Assembly: GCF_037038585.1 (NCBI RefSeq)
Contig: NC_092523.1
Coordinates: 47,385,501-47,449,500 of the forward strand
Direction of reading: 5' to 3'
Source: Patagioenas fasciata
Taxonomy: Eukaryota > Chordata > Aves > Columbiformes > Columbidae
Length of the DNA stretch: 64,000 nt
In this document: piece by piece, positions 35,829 to 47,761 of the stretch
Numbering within the stretch: the first letter of the stretch is position 1
Layout of the letters: the number at the start of each line of letters is the position of its first letter
The notes under the pieces: generated by a model
Databases searched by the model: none
What the model saw: the letters and a program-made list of their open reading frames with translations, nothing else
Told to the model about the DNA's origin: nothing
Made by a program: the position numbers and the translations under genes

Positions 35829-38469
35829 CTGGGTGCCCGGGGCTGCCGGTGGAGCACGCGGGGCCGGGCGGGGGGCGCGGCGCCGCGGCCGCCGCTTCCC
35901 ATGCGGCTCACGTTGCCGGCTGCGCACGGTCTGGTGCCCCGCGGGCGGGCGGTCCCCGCCCCACTCGCACAGCCTGAGGAGGGGTTGGGGGGGTGGGGGT
36001 TCCGCGGCCTCCGGGAGGGGCTGAGGTCTCCTCCGCAACTTCTGACGCTCCCTTTGTACCCGCCGCGGCGCGGGCCGGGAGCGGTGGCCCCTGCAAACAA
36101 AGGCGGCGGGCGGTTGGAGTGTCCGGGACCCCTCCGTCCCCGCCCGTGGGAGCCGAGCGGAACCGCCGGGGCGGAAAGTTGTGCAAGGCTGGGAGCGAAG
36201 CGCACGGCCACGGTGCTGTAAACCCTGAGATTTTCAAACACGCCCCCCCCTGCTTTAGAGGGTTCAGTGGTTCCTCATAGACCCTGTGGCTGCCTCCTGC
36301 CTGCTCATTTACATAACACTTGGGTGGAAATTGCCGGTGTTATTGTCACAGGGAAACGTTATTAAGGAGTTGCTTTTTCGTGTAAAGCATTTTAATACAG
36401 TTTAAAAGCAAGAAGTAGTATTGGCTCTTTTGTTTATCGGAAAAGTTGCTTCTTCACAAAGCACGAGCAAGTGCTCTTGCTCTCACTCCAAACCTTTTTC
36501 TGAGGCTGAGGAACGAAGAGTCTCGTTTGGAAATGGGACTATTTTTGCTTGAGTTTTGTTTTGTTTTGCTTTGCTTCTTAGAATTTCTGTGGCGTGCAGA
36601 ATTTCCCTCTGAGTAAAAATACAGCAAAACTTAGATTGTAACTCTGTGTGAAAACTGTTTGCATGAGCTTAGCCTGAGCACTGCTTCCTCTTTGCATATC
36701 TCTGGATGGAGTCTAGAAGGACTTTGGAGGGAAAAGTTGCAGGATTTGTCTGGTTCTTTATTAAAAGAAGAATAAACAGCTTGTGAACATCCTGTGGGTC
36801 AGTTGCTGGGGTCCTGCTATTCTGCATTTTCTTTACCAGGTGGAGTTTAGAGAAAAATAAAATGCAGAAGAAATGTATAGTGGCTGAAGGTCTAAAAATA
36901 CATGTGTGTGAATGGAAAGCTCTACTACAGAATTCCAGCAATATGCACTGACTCTGTTTGTTTGTGCTGTGCATTTGAGAGTAGATGGAGTCTCTTTCCT
37001 AACTGCGTACTTGTCTGTTTCACTGAGAAAGGGATAGCCTCTGAGAACTCGGGAAAAGGTAGACATCAGTAGGAAGTTCAAAGGGCACCTGAGATTTCAC
37101 ATTTTCTTTTTGAGACTAAGTATGCTGACAGGTAAGAAGAGTCTTTTATTTTTTTTTAGACTAAAATACCTCCATGCATTAAGCTACATGTTGTCACTAC
37201 TGTTTTAAAGAGAGGGGAAAAATAGTTAAACTCGCTGCTTTTTGCTTTTCTTGGCCCTGGAGCCGAGGCGTCAGGGAGCTGTATTCTCTTCAGTCCATAA
37301 TGTTAAGGGGATGGCCAGTGCCATGCTATGTTCAATATACGGGGGCTAAAAGATTCTACATCCTTCTTGCAGTGTGGTGATTACACTTGCTTTTATCTCA
37401 CTTCTTATTTCCAAACTTAAATGTGCCCTTTCCCACTCCATCATCAGGCAATGGTTAACGGCAGCCTGATTCTGTCTGTTGATAGCACTTATGCATTCTT
37501 GTTGGTGTCCAGGTTCATAAATATCTCAAGGAAATATATCACCTTATGTTATTGAAATTATTTTTGTGAAGGTTTAAGTTTTTCCTCCTATTGCAGCTTA
37601 GATCTAATCAACATAGTTCCTTTATTCAAGCTGAATAATCTTTTACTGTTCCAGCATTGTCTGTTTGGAAGAAAATGTTTATCAGAAAGTATGTGAATTT
37701 CATTTTTTTTAACTGTTAGAGAAGCTTTTATAATAAGTGGCATTTCAATTTAGAGAAAAATAATTTTTATCTTCAGATTTTTAGACTGACAAATTAACTT
37801 TACTTGCCCCCATTATGTACCTACACAGTACTTTGCAGAACTTTTGTTAATTACTTCAGTGGAATTTGTTGTCTCTCAATCAGTAAAAGAAAGGAATGGT
37901 ATGTGATGATTTAGGCCTGGAGATGTTATTGAACAGAAAGGAATGCTATTCTTCTGTCTCTTTAAAGTAAACTAAATTAGTTAAGTATCTTTTGGTCAGC
38001 ATGTTTTGAATTCAGGTTGTGTTTAACAACCATGTTTATTCTTCTGGATCTTTTTCTGAAGAACAGGTGCTTGTTAACCAACCATATGTATATTGCATTT
38101 GAAATAAAGACCCTATCTGCAGACCTGCTTCAGCCTTCTCTTATGTGGGCTGCATATTTTGGATAATTGTTGAAAGAGATAATGAGGATTACGTGTAATT
38201 GCTCTTGAAAATGCTCTTTCATGACAGAAAGTATTGTATATTCGTGGTTTTGTGGAAACCGATGGATAGTTCTGTACCAAAATGGTCCATGTGTGCATAG
38301 GATAGACAAGATCTGTTAATCAAGATCACTTCTACATACTTGGATAGTCTCTCGTGACAGTGAAGGCTACAAAGACTTCAGGTATTTGTCTGGTGAAGAC
38401 CTGGAACCATGTAAGTGTAGAAGTTAACTTACTGTTAACAGACATCTTGGTCTTGGTTTGTGGTGGTAC

Positions 38470-38590
38470 AGCTAGTGGCTTAGATCAAAGGTCAGTTTAG
38501 CTTAGTATCCAGTGTTTCTCAATTGTCACCGGTGGATGTCTGTGAAAGACTATAGGCAGCACTATGTGCTACAGGTCCCTGTCCCAGAAC
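38470..38590 (+). repeat. Ancient sauropsid interspersed repeat (CR1/L3-related, uncertain class)
   Basis: gatcaaaggtcagtttagct then tagtatccagtgtttctcaa resembles an amniote repeat whose hallmark is ggtccatctagcccagtatcctgtct, familiar from turtle and crocodile genomes. A second, longer copy is at 47120. Class assignment is from memory. Confidence 0.45.
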
Positions 38591-39606
38591 AGCTGTCCAG
38601 TCACCGTCTGTGTGTGCTTTAGGGCTGTGTCGCTTCTCTGTGTTTGGCAGCCCTTAGTGGCTTCCTCTTGGGTGAATGTGTTTGATGGCTTCAAGGGAAG
38701 AGTGGGCAAGTCACTGCTGAGTGACGTGTTTTGAATGTATGAGTCATCAGGCATGTTGGATACCTTCTAATTCCTGTGTGAGGAGAGAGGAAGAATAGTT
38801 GATCCCTGTCCACTCCTCACCTGTCACAGTTTTGCATTCAGTAGAAAATGAAACATGGTTCTCCAACTTTCACTTCATATAGATTATGGGTGAAATAATA
38901 AAGTACTACTTTTTTAGCTCTGTTCTCTGATCAACTGGAATCAGTAAATAAACATAACGGCTTGATTAGGCATTTCCTTAGATGTTAAAGTACACATTTG
39001 CTTTTCTCCTTCGAGAACTTTGCATATGCATGGTATTTTTTTGGCTGTAATGAATGCTAGAGGCATTGCAGCTCACTTGTGAGGGAACATTTCTTGGGAA
39101 GGGAGAGAAAATGGGAGCAATTATTCTGTTGCAATGTTGTGAATCCTGCCTAATTCTTTACACCAGCACTTTACTCTGATGAGCCACTCCAGTGTTCATC
39201 CTTTATCAATGCATACATTGCAATTAAGCAATTTTTAGTAGATCCTTGCCACTTTTTTTGTCAGTAGTGTCTGTATGATTTGTCTGTAAGCACATCCACT
39301 TGCAGCCTGTATTTGAAGTTCACACTTAAAAACACTTAATAACTCTGTGTGTGGGGGTTGTTTTATTGCTGCCCCCCATTTACTTTGAAATAGCAGGTTT
39401 TTTTCAGACTTTGATCAAAATAATTTTCATTTGGAAATATAATGCATGTATATTTTAGTTTGCAAGGTCAAGTACCTCAGAAGTAAGCAATGTCAGAATA
39501 AAAAGGGACTGCTGCATTCAATCTTGTTTGTGCTCACCATGACAAAAAGTATGTGGTCATCTCTACAGGACTGTTCGTCTTTGCAAAGTAGACAGGTCTT
39601 GATTAT

Positions 39607-41717
39607 TCAGTAGCTCTCCACTGTTTTCTCGGTATTATCTGAAAGAATTGCAGTTATTTCTACAAGGGCAAAACAGTGTATTTTTTCCATAATGTGATGT
39701 CTTAACATACCAGCAGACATCTTTTCCCATTTGTTGGGGCAATTTAAGATGTTAGCCTTGCCTAGAGGATACAGCACCCACAGCTTGGCTGGTAAGCAAA
39801 GGTGTGTGAAATAGTCCTTATTATCCAAAACCAGCTTGCTTAGCTCAGAAACTTTGCCTGCATCTTGAGCTGAGATGGTTGGCTTTGTGCTGGAGGATGA
39901 AGAATGTTGGTGCATGCTGTTTTGCCCGCACAGTTCTGATGTGATGGTTTCAGCAGGTGCATGCTCACAAGTAGCTACAAGAGCAAGATTTGATCTCAAA
40001 CCACTTTTTTTCCCCTCCTGAATCTCTCTAACATGATCAGTGGTGGCTGCTGCAGTATGAACTAGTGAAGTTTGTGTAGTTTTTTGACCAGCCACAAATA
40101 GGACCCTGAAATGGAGAAGCATGGGATGTCTTTATTGTATATGTTCTTTTCAGTTTTGGCTGTAGTAGAGTTGTACCAGTATTATATGTTTTGCAATGCT
40201 ATTTATTATACCTTAGACTACATTTTAAAAAAGAAAAGCAATTTCCCTTTAATAATCTCACAAAAAGTTGAGAGTGCTGTTTGGGGGCGACAGAGCTGCC
40301 CACAGGAGGAGCCAAGAGGTGTGTCAGCGCTGTGGTGAGACCTGGCCTCATGGAGCTGGAGCTGTGGGAAAGGGGACATTGGGGGAGGAGAAGCTGCAGT
40401 AGTTTCCTGTAAACTCTTCATAAACCTCAATCAATTAATCTTGCCACTAGGTCGTAATCATGGATTCATTCTTTCCCTTTCCTTGTCGTCCTCTTTACGC
40501 ATGGGCCTCTCTTGGAAAATTAGAAACCTAAACTAACTCTGGGATAATTGTATGTTTACTCTGTGTTCCCTTCTCCAGTTCCTCAGCCTTTTGGTCCGAC
40601 GTCAAATCTTGTCATTCTCCCTCTTCAGCACCTCTTCCTTTGGAAATATTGCTCTGGGGAAGGTGGGAGGGGACCTTGACATGATACAGGTTACCAAAGA
40701 CTTTGCTGGTGTATTTCCTTGCTGGGGTTATCCAAGAGCTTAAGGATGGTGATGGATTGCTGACTGCACATGGAGTGTCGGGGGTCTTTTTGGTGGAATG
40801 AAGTACTCCTGGAATTGGTTGTGTGGAGTCAGGTTTACTCAGCTGTGGTTTTGTGTCGTAGGTTGTGGCAGGTGCTTTGAACTTAAGGACAGGAACTGCG
40901 AACTTGTGGTGTGTGTCATTGACAGTATCTGCCTAACTCTGCCCGCTTTGACTGACATAATGTCCTTACTGCACACACCGGCTGGTGAATTCTTTTGGAG
41001 TACGTGTTTTTCAGGATAAAGTCTATCATGTTTTCTTTAAGGTGGAATTTTATGTTTGAATCTGCTGTAGCGTGCTGCCTATGCTGGTAGGGAGTTTGCC
41101 ATATTACAAGCGGTATGTGAAAGGATATTGTTCTCTTTATGTAAAATATGTGATATATAAGGATAGACTGTGTATCCTCATATAGCTGCAGGAATGAAGA
41201 TAGTAACAATGTTTTCAGAAGCAAACAGGCTACTTCCAGACAAGCTACTTGTCTTACTAAATGACTGACAAGCCCAGAACACCACAATCCAAAGCCAATG
41301 GGGAAGAAAAGGTTTCAAGCTTTTTCCGAAGTTCCCTTTTTAGGAGGGTAAGCTGCTCAGTTTGTTCCCTGGTGAGCTCAAGCCTTTCAGCACTGTGACA
41401 CAGTTCATGCTTGACAAGTTGCTCACTAGCTATTGCAGTAGCTGCAAAATGTAGCATGTCTTTGCTAGACCTTACAATAGTGGGTACATGCTTTTGTTGA
41501 CTTCCCCATGGCCTAATAAGGCTAGTTCTTAAAAACAATATTTTCTTCAATGTTCAAGGCTGTAATCTCTAAATAATGATAACTAAAGCTACAACTTTGG
41601 ATTCAGACCTCTCTGAAGAAATGTTACTCACCTTTTGTGGAAAGTGTTGTCGCACATAGCTTGGCATGGTTTTGAATCTCTGTTGATGATAGGGTGTCTA
41701 AGCCTTTGCTTTACCAT
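39607..41717 (-). other. Candidate two-exon minus-strand ORF, unassigned
   Basis: Exon A runs from 41717 (ATG, G at -3 and +4) to 41632 and ends AAAG before GTGAGT. Exon B starts at 40105 after the acceptor gcttctccatttcag and runs to a stop at 39607. Both junction phases are 2 and join into one frame of about 194 residues. An AATAAA lies about 240 bp downstream (39367-39362). The product is polar, with a Ser/Thr-rich middle (QHSSSSSTKPT), no transmembrane helix and no domain I recognise. The 165-codon second exon is near the length expected by chance in 64 kb, so this is only a candidate. Confidence 0.2.
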
Positions 41718-41868
41718 ATCCTGTGTTTTTGCCAAGGAGTATGACTTGTGGCCTTTACTTGTTCAGTAAACCTGCAGTTTGCCAGGAGTGCCTACTTCTC
41801 CTGCTGTTTATATCTTATTTTGTTTTAATTCATGCAATAATGCTTAGAGCAAGAGATCTTCTAGCACA

Positions 41869-41956
41869 ATAGAAAAGGGTCCTGAACCTGATTCTGGAGA
41901 TACCCTTGTCTATAGAAAAGAACCCTGAAACTGTGATTCTGGAGATGCCCTCATCT
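41869..41956 (+). repeat. Imperfect 43-45-bp tandem duplication
   Basis: Two adjacent units (41869-41911 and 41912-41956), both starting atagaaaag and containing gattctggagat, differ by a few substitutions and small indels. The duplication is older than the one at 25.8 kb. Confidence 0.85.
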
Positions 41957-42188
41957 AAGTTATTTGTAATGTTTGTTTCTGAGTTCTGCTGTGGCAGTTT
42001 CGTCTGTTGTTACCAGAGCTGATGAATATGTCTTCAGATCCGTGGCATTTCTGTGAGTGGGTGGATCATTGCAATGGCAGGTAACTTTCTTTTCTTAACT
42101 GCAGAGTACAATAATGACAGTTTTTATGGATCTTGAGGGCATCTTCAGCATCTTCCTCATCTTTTAAATCATGCTAAGGCAAAGTTGC

Positions 42189-42252
42189 TGTGTTGTTGGT
42201 TGTTTGGTTTCTTTGTGTGTGTGTGGTTTTTTTGTTTTGTTTTTTGTTTTGC
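42189..42252 (+). repeat. G/T-rich low-complexity tract with short TG repeat
   Basis: A TG-rich run followed by TTTTG-type units. A similar TTTTG stretch occurs at about 36550-36575. Confidence 0.7.
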
Positions 42253-45200
42253 CAGGAGACTTTTGACACTGTTTCTTTCTCCATGTACCTAGACAGCAGG
42301 CCCTACTGGATATTCCAGCAAGATGGAATTTGGAAGAATCAGTTTGTTTGGGAATTGCTTTTCTTCCAATGCGGTATTTGCTGCAAGAGTCCCGGGGGAA
42401 GGAGATGATGGTTCAACCTGCTGTGTTTGTCCCCACCCCAGATTGCCTGCCTGGTGCATATTTAAACTTCTCTGTGTAGCCAAGAGGGGGGCAGACACAC
42501 ACCCTTGTGACAAGCCTCTGCTAGAAGGGGGCAGTTGTACTCCTCTGCTTCCATGGTGTGTTGGTTGCATTATCTGTGGTAGCAGGTGGATTCTGACTCT
42601 GGTTAAGAGCTAGACTTAGTCACTGCTTGCCTCCCAGCTTGCTGGACTTTGTCTTGCCCTGGACTTGCTCTGCATTGCCAGCTGTGTGGCACATGGTCCT
42701 GGATGGCTGCTTGGGGGTCCTGGAATGAGGCAGAGTAGCATGCAGGCTTTGGTACCCCCTTAGTAACACACAGTTCATTCTAACTACATTTTGACGTGTA
42801 TCTTCAGGGAAGTCACAAATGTGTGAAATAGGTAGCATAAAGAATATCTTAGATGGGCTCTAATAGACACATGTCTGAACTTTCAATTTTTCAGACCTGT
42901 AATACAGAAGTATGTTTGTGTTGAAGACCCTGATTGTCTCCATAATGGCAGTTTCTTAGCTTGTCTAGATTTTTAAGTTAATTTTGAAAGTTGTATGTAC
43001 CTGAGAGTGCACTAAAACTAGGCTGATTCTTAGACATGGCTTGCTGTAGCAAAACAACTTTGACATTCATGGTTATATTTGATTTGTTTCCCAGACATAC
43101 TTGTTTCTTCATTTCAGGTTTTGTGTTGTATTCCCAGTTTTATAGCTTATTGCCATGGTAAATCTTGCAAATTGTTGTATTGTTATTTTTCCTTTGAATA
43201 CTGTTATCCCTGACTGTTTTGAAATCAAGTAGTTCCTGATATGCAATGGAAAAGAAGTGGGCTGATATTGAAATAACCGAGGGTCAAACTTCAGCTCTGC
43301 CATTACTGCTGTTTGGCTGTGCCTGGGGGGAGCACTAGGTAACACTTCAGTATGACTCAGGAGCACAGGCAGTATTTTTTTGTTTGAAGGGGAGGGTGGG
43401 TGGTGTCCCATGGCATGGGGTGGATGTATGGCTGTCTAGGTAGGAGAGCTACACACTGCGGTTGCTGGCTGCCTATGTAGGAGGTATGTACAGTCATTCT
43501 GCTCAGCCTGCGTGTTGTTTACTTGGGCTGTGGGAACCTTTCAAAAGGGTGCTGGGAATGACTGGAAAAACAAAAGCTTGCTTGGTGGCACAAAAGAAAT
43601 GTTAACGTTTGGGTCCTTCTCATTCCAATTGTTTGTTTACACTGCAGTGTGGTGGGAACAAAATCGATTGCGTAGGTTAGGCATGACTTAGCAAAGAATA
43701 AAACCAAGAAACTTAAAATTGAAACAATTTACTCTTCCTTCATACAATCTTTTTGAGCTTTGCAAAGATGGAGGGTTCCTGAGATGTTATATTAATTTGT
43801 CCTTTATGGGTTTGTCTTCTGATAATGCATTTGACCTGCTCAGTTGCTGCTGAACGGAGTGGTTCCAAACAGCTTCACGTACCACCAACCTCTTCCTTTG
43901 CTAGCTATTGGTTTAATCCAACTTTTTGGTAAATAGTTTTGTGCAAGTGGTTTTCTACCATTTTAGTTCACTGAATTTAAGTCAGAAGGGAATTAAAAAA
44001 TCAAATAGAGCTGACTCAGTGTGACATAGGATTTGTGTTAGATCTGGCACAGGGGATGCACAACTGGTAGTGAATCCTTTGAGCACTGGCTGGCCATTAG
44101 ATCAGCTTAACTGTGTCCTGAAACCTCATGATTGTGGTCTGATTATCTGCTAAAGCTGGTGTGGAGTATGTGCTGCAACCTAAAGGGCTAATTGTGCTCC
44201 TCCCAAACCCTTTTTGGCTTTTGTAGTTGTGGTGTCCTGCTTCCCACATGCAGCTGGTTGTGAACCAGTACGGGTGCTAGTGCTGCCTGACTTCTTAGCC
44301 TTTTTGGGTAAATGGAGTGTGGGATTGCCCCTTTTAATAGCAAGACAAACTTAAGCAATCTAAAAATGCTTATAATCGTATACTAAACTGCAGATGTATA
44401 GTTGTCAATATCATACTGTAAACTATACGCATGACAAAAAACACCTTCAGCTATTACTGCCAATTCAACCTATAAAATTGAGCATGCACTTGATCTTCAA
44501 AGGTTTTTCCCTGGAGTTCTCTTCATATCACAGTCATAGCTCTGCCAATCTGGACAAACTAATCCTTTTATTCATCAGAGCTGCATTTAACACAGTGATC
44601 AAAGCTACAGTGTGCAGAAATCTTAGTATTCAAATCTGTAAAACAGGAGGGAAACAAATTGTTCTATGAGCAGCAGAGCTAAACAAAATGTAGTTTCCTG
44701 TGGATTCATATCCTCTGCTGCTGTATCCCACCACTGCAGTAACAGAGTCCTCATTACTGTCCTATTATCTTGTGACCTCCCTTATCACAATATGTTCAGA
44801 TCCAGCAGCCTGACTGCTATGCTACTCCCCATACAACCTACCAAGCTTTTTTTAGTTTGCTAGTTGAGCTAAAGCAGCATGTGCTGTGTAGCTATTGCAG
44901 AGCTTTGTGTATCCATGCTGACTGCTGCCAAAGAGGAAAAATGAAAATAATATTCAAGAATTCTACTGATTATAGAGCTCAGAGTTTAACTTCTGTGCTG
45001 TTCTCTCTGCCTACTAGTTGCCACCTGCAGAAAATAATTAGGATTTCATTACAGGACACATGTATGTCTGTCCTTTCTTTTCAGAATAACTTTGTTGAAA
45101 GGTGTGTAGTGCCACAGAAAAGTTTCACATGTAAAACTTTAATAATTCACTGTTCTTCGAGATTGGTCTGAATTGTTTTTACAGGTTGTTATGCTGTTTA

Positions 45201-47119
45201 ATAAAACATGTAATCCTTTTAAAAAGTATGTTAGGTTTATAGTTTAGGTAATTTTTTTTTCTTTTTCTTTTTTGAACCAAGTTTGGAGATCTGAGCATTC
45301 GTTGTATGGAAATGTATTGTTTCATATTAATAATGAATTTCATAGTAATGTCTTACATAATTATTGATGTTATAACCCCATAGTTTAGTTGAATATATTC
45401 TTGTTGACATACATGATCTTTCTGATGCTTTTTGACATCCCCGTTAAGATGACTGTTTTAGTTTAATTAGCATTTCAAACCATTTTTTACGTTGTGTCCC
45501 TATCTGGAGTGCTGTATATTTTCCGAGTGCCTACTTGGAATGCTGTATTCAGTTTATAATGTACTAACTGTGATATTCTCCCAAACATTTTATATACATC
45601 CTAGCTTATTTTTTACTGAATATCATTCTTCAATGGACTGCTTGGAGTGAACACATCTCTTTCTGAATTTGTTGTTAAAATACAGAAAGTTGGTGAGTAG
45701 AATATTAATCTTGACGTGCACTACCTTGTTGATTGCTCACTTTGTCTGTCATGGATTTCCCCTTTTATCCAGCTTGGTTAGACTATCTGAAGTTCTTACA
45801 GTTCCTTCTCTTGTCTTAGCCTTAATAATTTTGATGTGGATTTTGCCACTTTTTGCTTTCTGGACCATTAGGGAGCATGTGAAGGTAGTTCTAGAGCAGA
45901 AACCCAGCCTTTTGCTGTTAACCCTTGCCTGCAAGTTAACAGACCACTTATTGCCTTTTCTTTTGATGCTTTGTTGCTGGCATCTACATGCAAATATTTT
46001 TTTTCCCCTCACATCATGATTAATTTTACTTAATGGCTTCTTGAGACTTTGGGGGAGGATTTTTGAAAGTCAGTTTTCCAGCTATTTCTCCTTAGTTCAC
46101 TGTTGTTGTTATACAATTCTGCTAGTCTAAAAAAGCATAGTTTCCTTTCCAGAAACCATGCTGTATATATTGTCCGATATCAACCTACATAAGTTTTACA
46201 ATAGTATCTCTAAACAATTGTTTTAACTAGCTTGCTGATGCATGAAAGGTTTGTTTGTTTGTAACATACTAAATTATGTTTCCTGGCTCTGTTAAATGTA
46301 GGTAAGTATTGTGTTTTCTCGCATTCTAATATTAGATATCTTTAGTAGGAGGTTAAAATAATTTTTTTTAATATTTACAAATTTTTTTCCTCTCACTTTT
46401 CTGGCATGACCCAGTTCTGATTTCTGCTTGTAAAATGAGCAAGTGCAAAAGTACCAGATTTTCTCCAAATGCGGTGTTAATGATTTAGGTATGTTAGGTC
46501 TGTTCCACACCCCCAAGCTGTGCAGCGGAGTTCTGGCAGCAGAGAAATGTGTGTGCTCAAGTGTCTTTCTCAGACTTTGATTTTTAGGATCTAGGAGGTC
46601 TTGAATTCAGATGACAGAAACCCTGTGAGATGTACAATGGAGAGGGAACAAACAGGAGTGTAGAGGTCTCCCTAATTAATGAACAGGCTGATGCCTGTCA
46701 CTTGTTTTTCCATCTATTTTTTGCATCCTTTTTCAAGAAGGAAAACAACCTGCAAACCCAGTCCAAGGTGATTTAGGTTTTCTGGGGAGACAAATGGCAG
46801 CCAGGACTGTCTGCTAGTAGGCCCTTCTGATGCACACTAAAAGCTTGCAGAGGCACAGGGTGTAGGAGGGAAAGCTATGAAATGTTTTGGTTCGGTGGAG
46901 AATAACCAGTAATGTTGTTCCAGTAGAGGTGTAGTAACTTTTAAACTAAGATTTTGAATGAAAAGTCAGGCTTATTAAAACATTTTTATTTCATGTATTT
47001 TATCAAGCTAGCAGTTTTGAGAGGGGGATCCAGATATTAAAATACTTTTTTTTTGTACTTTAACTGGTATGTCTGTTTAAAAATGTACTTATTAAATAAT
47101 TTGAAAACAGAATAATTGC

Positions 47120-47500
47120 CACACTGTATCGCACTGATGTTCTTTCTAGCCTAGTATCCTGTGTCTGATAGCAGCCATAAAAGAAAATTGTGTACAGGCA
47201 CACAGAAGTTCCCTGATTCTTCACTTGATCCATCTCCAGAAATCTGGAAGGGGATGCATGGGGAACATTGAGAACCAGATGTTAGCTGGAAAGTGAGCAT
47301 GAAGAGTATCTACATTTACCTCACATAATCTCTGAGCCAGAGACTGTTTCTGTTTATTCAGATATGCTTGAAAGTTTTCTGTGTACTTGTCTGATTTCTC
47401 CTTGAACGCATGTCAATTTTTCATGTGTGCATCCTTTCACAACAAATTCCACAGGTCTACTAGCTATTGCCTGCAGAGTCACTCATGTTATGAAGGTGGC
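47120..47500 (+). repeat. Ancient sauropsid interspersed repeat (CR1/L3-related, uncertain class), longer copy
   Basis: ttctttctagcctagtatcc then tgtgtctgatagcagccata matches the same repeat hallmark as the 38.47-kb copy. Further on, a degenerate ttccacaggt block (about 47448) falls where expected in this long repeat. The copy is strongly diverged. Confidence 0.5.
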
Positions 47501-47723
47501 TCCTACCAGATTCATTAACTGCTGTCTAGTGCTGGTGTTGGAAGAGGCAATGAACAGTCAGTCAGTTGCTTTTTGTGTCTCTTGCCTCTGGCATAGTCCC
47601 TTGAAATTGGTCGCTTTGGTTCAAAAGAGACCATTTTTCAGGTGTCGGTTCTTATATACCTAAGTAATTTTGGCTGAAATAGTGCACATTGGTAAGAAGA
47701 TAGATGTTTCTTCAGTAACTGCT

Positions 47724-47726
<3 letters not shown>

Positions 47727-47758
<32 letters not shown>
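47727..47758 (+). repeat. T32 homopolymer
   Basis: Thirty-two consecutive T. It could be a reverse-oriented poly-A tail, but no recognisable retroposon adjoins it. Length is probably variable or error-prone. Confidence 0.9.

Positions 47759-47761
<3 letters not shown>

Larger units (their letters stand above)
34510..36235 (+). promoter_or_regulatory. FBXW7: CpG-island promoter, probably of FBXW7
   Basis: GC and CpG content rise abruptly at about 34.5 kb and fall at about 36.2 kb, in strong contrast to the AT-rich flanks. No convincing TATA box is seen. The island has GC boxes (GGGGGCGGGG at about 35073), a perfect CRE, a palindromic E-box and X-box-like motifs. A strong + strand donor lies at 35785. 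In mammals the next gene downstream of TMEM154 on the same strand is FBXW7, the F-box/WD40 substrate receptor of the SCF ubiquitin ligase that targets cyclin E, MYC and Notch. Its first exon is non-coding, so no coding match is expected. Gene identity is inferred from synteny. Divergent minus-strand transcription is also possible. The many long open frames here are artefacts of the base composition. Confidence 0.65.

Noticed and set aside
34520-36280. Long overlapping ORFs on both strands (up to about 298 codons)
   Set aside because: They lie in the CpG island, where stop codons are rare in all frames. The products are low-complexity Arg/Pro/Gly/Ala with no domain, and frames overlap on both strands.
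44040-44300. Possible hAT-like sequence around gatgcacaactgg
   Set aside because: I found no partner inverted repeat and no target duplication.
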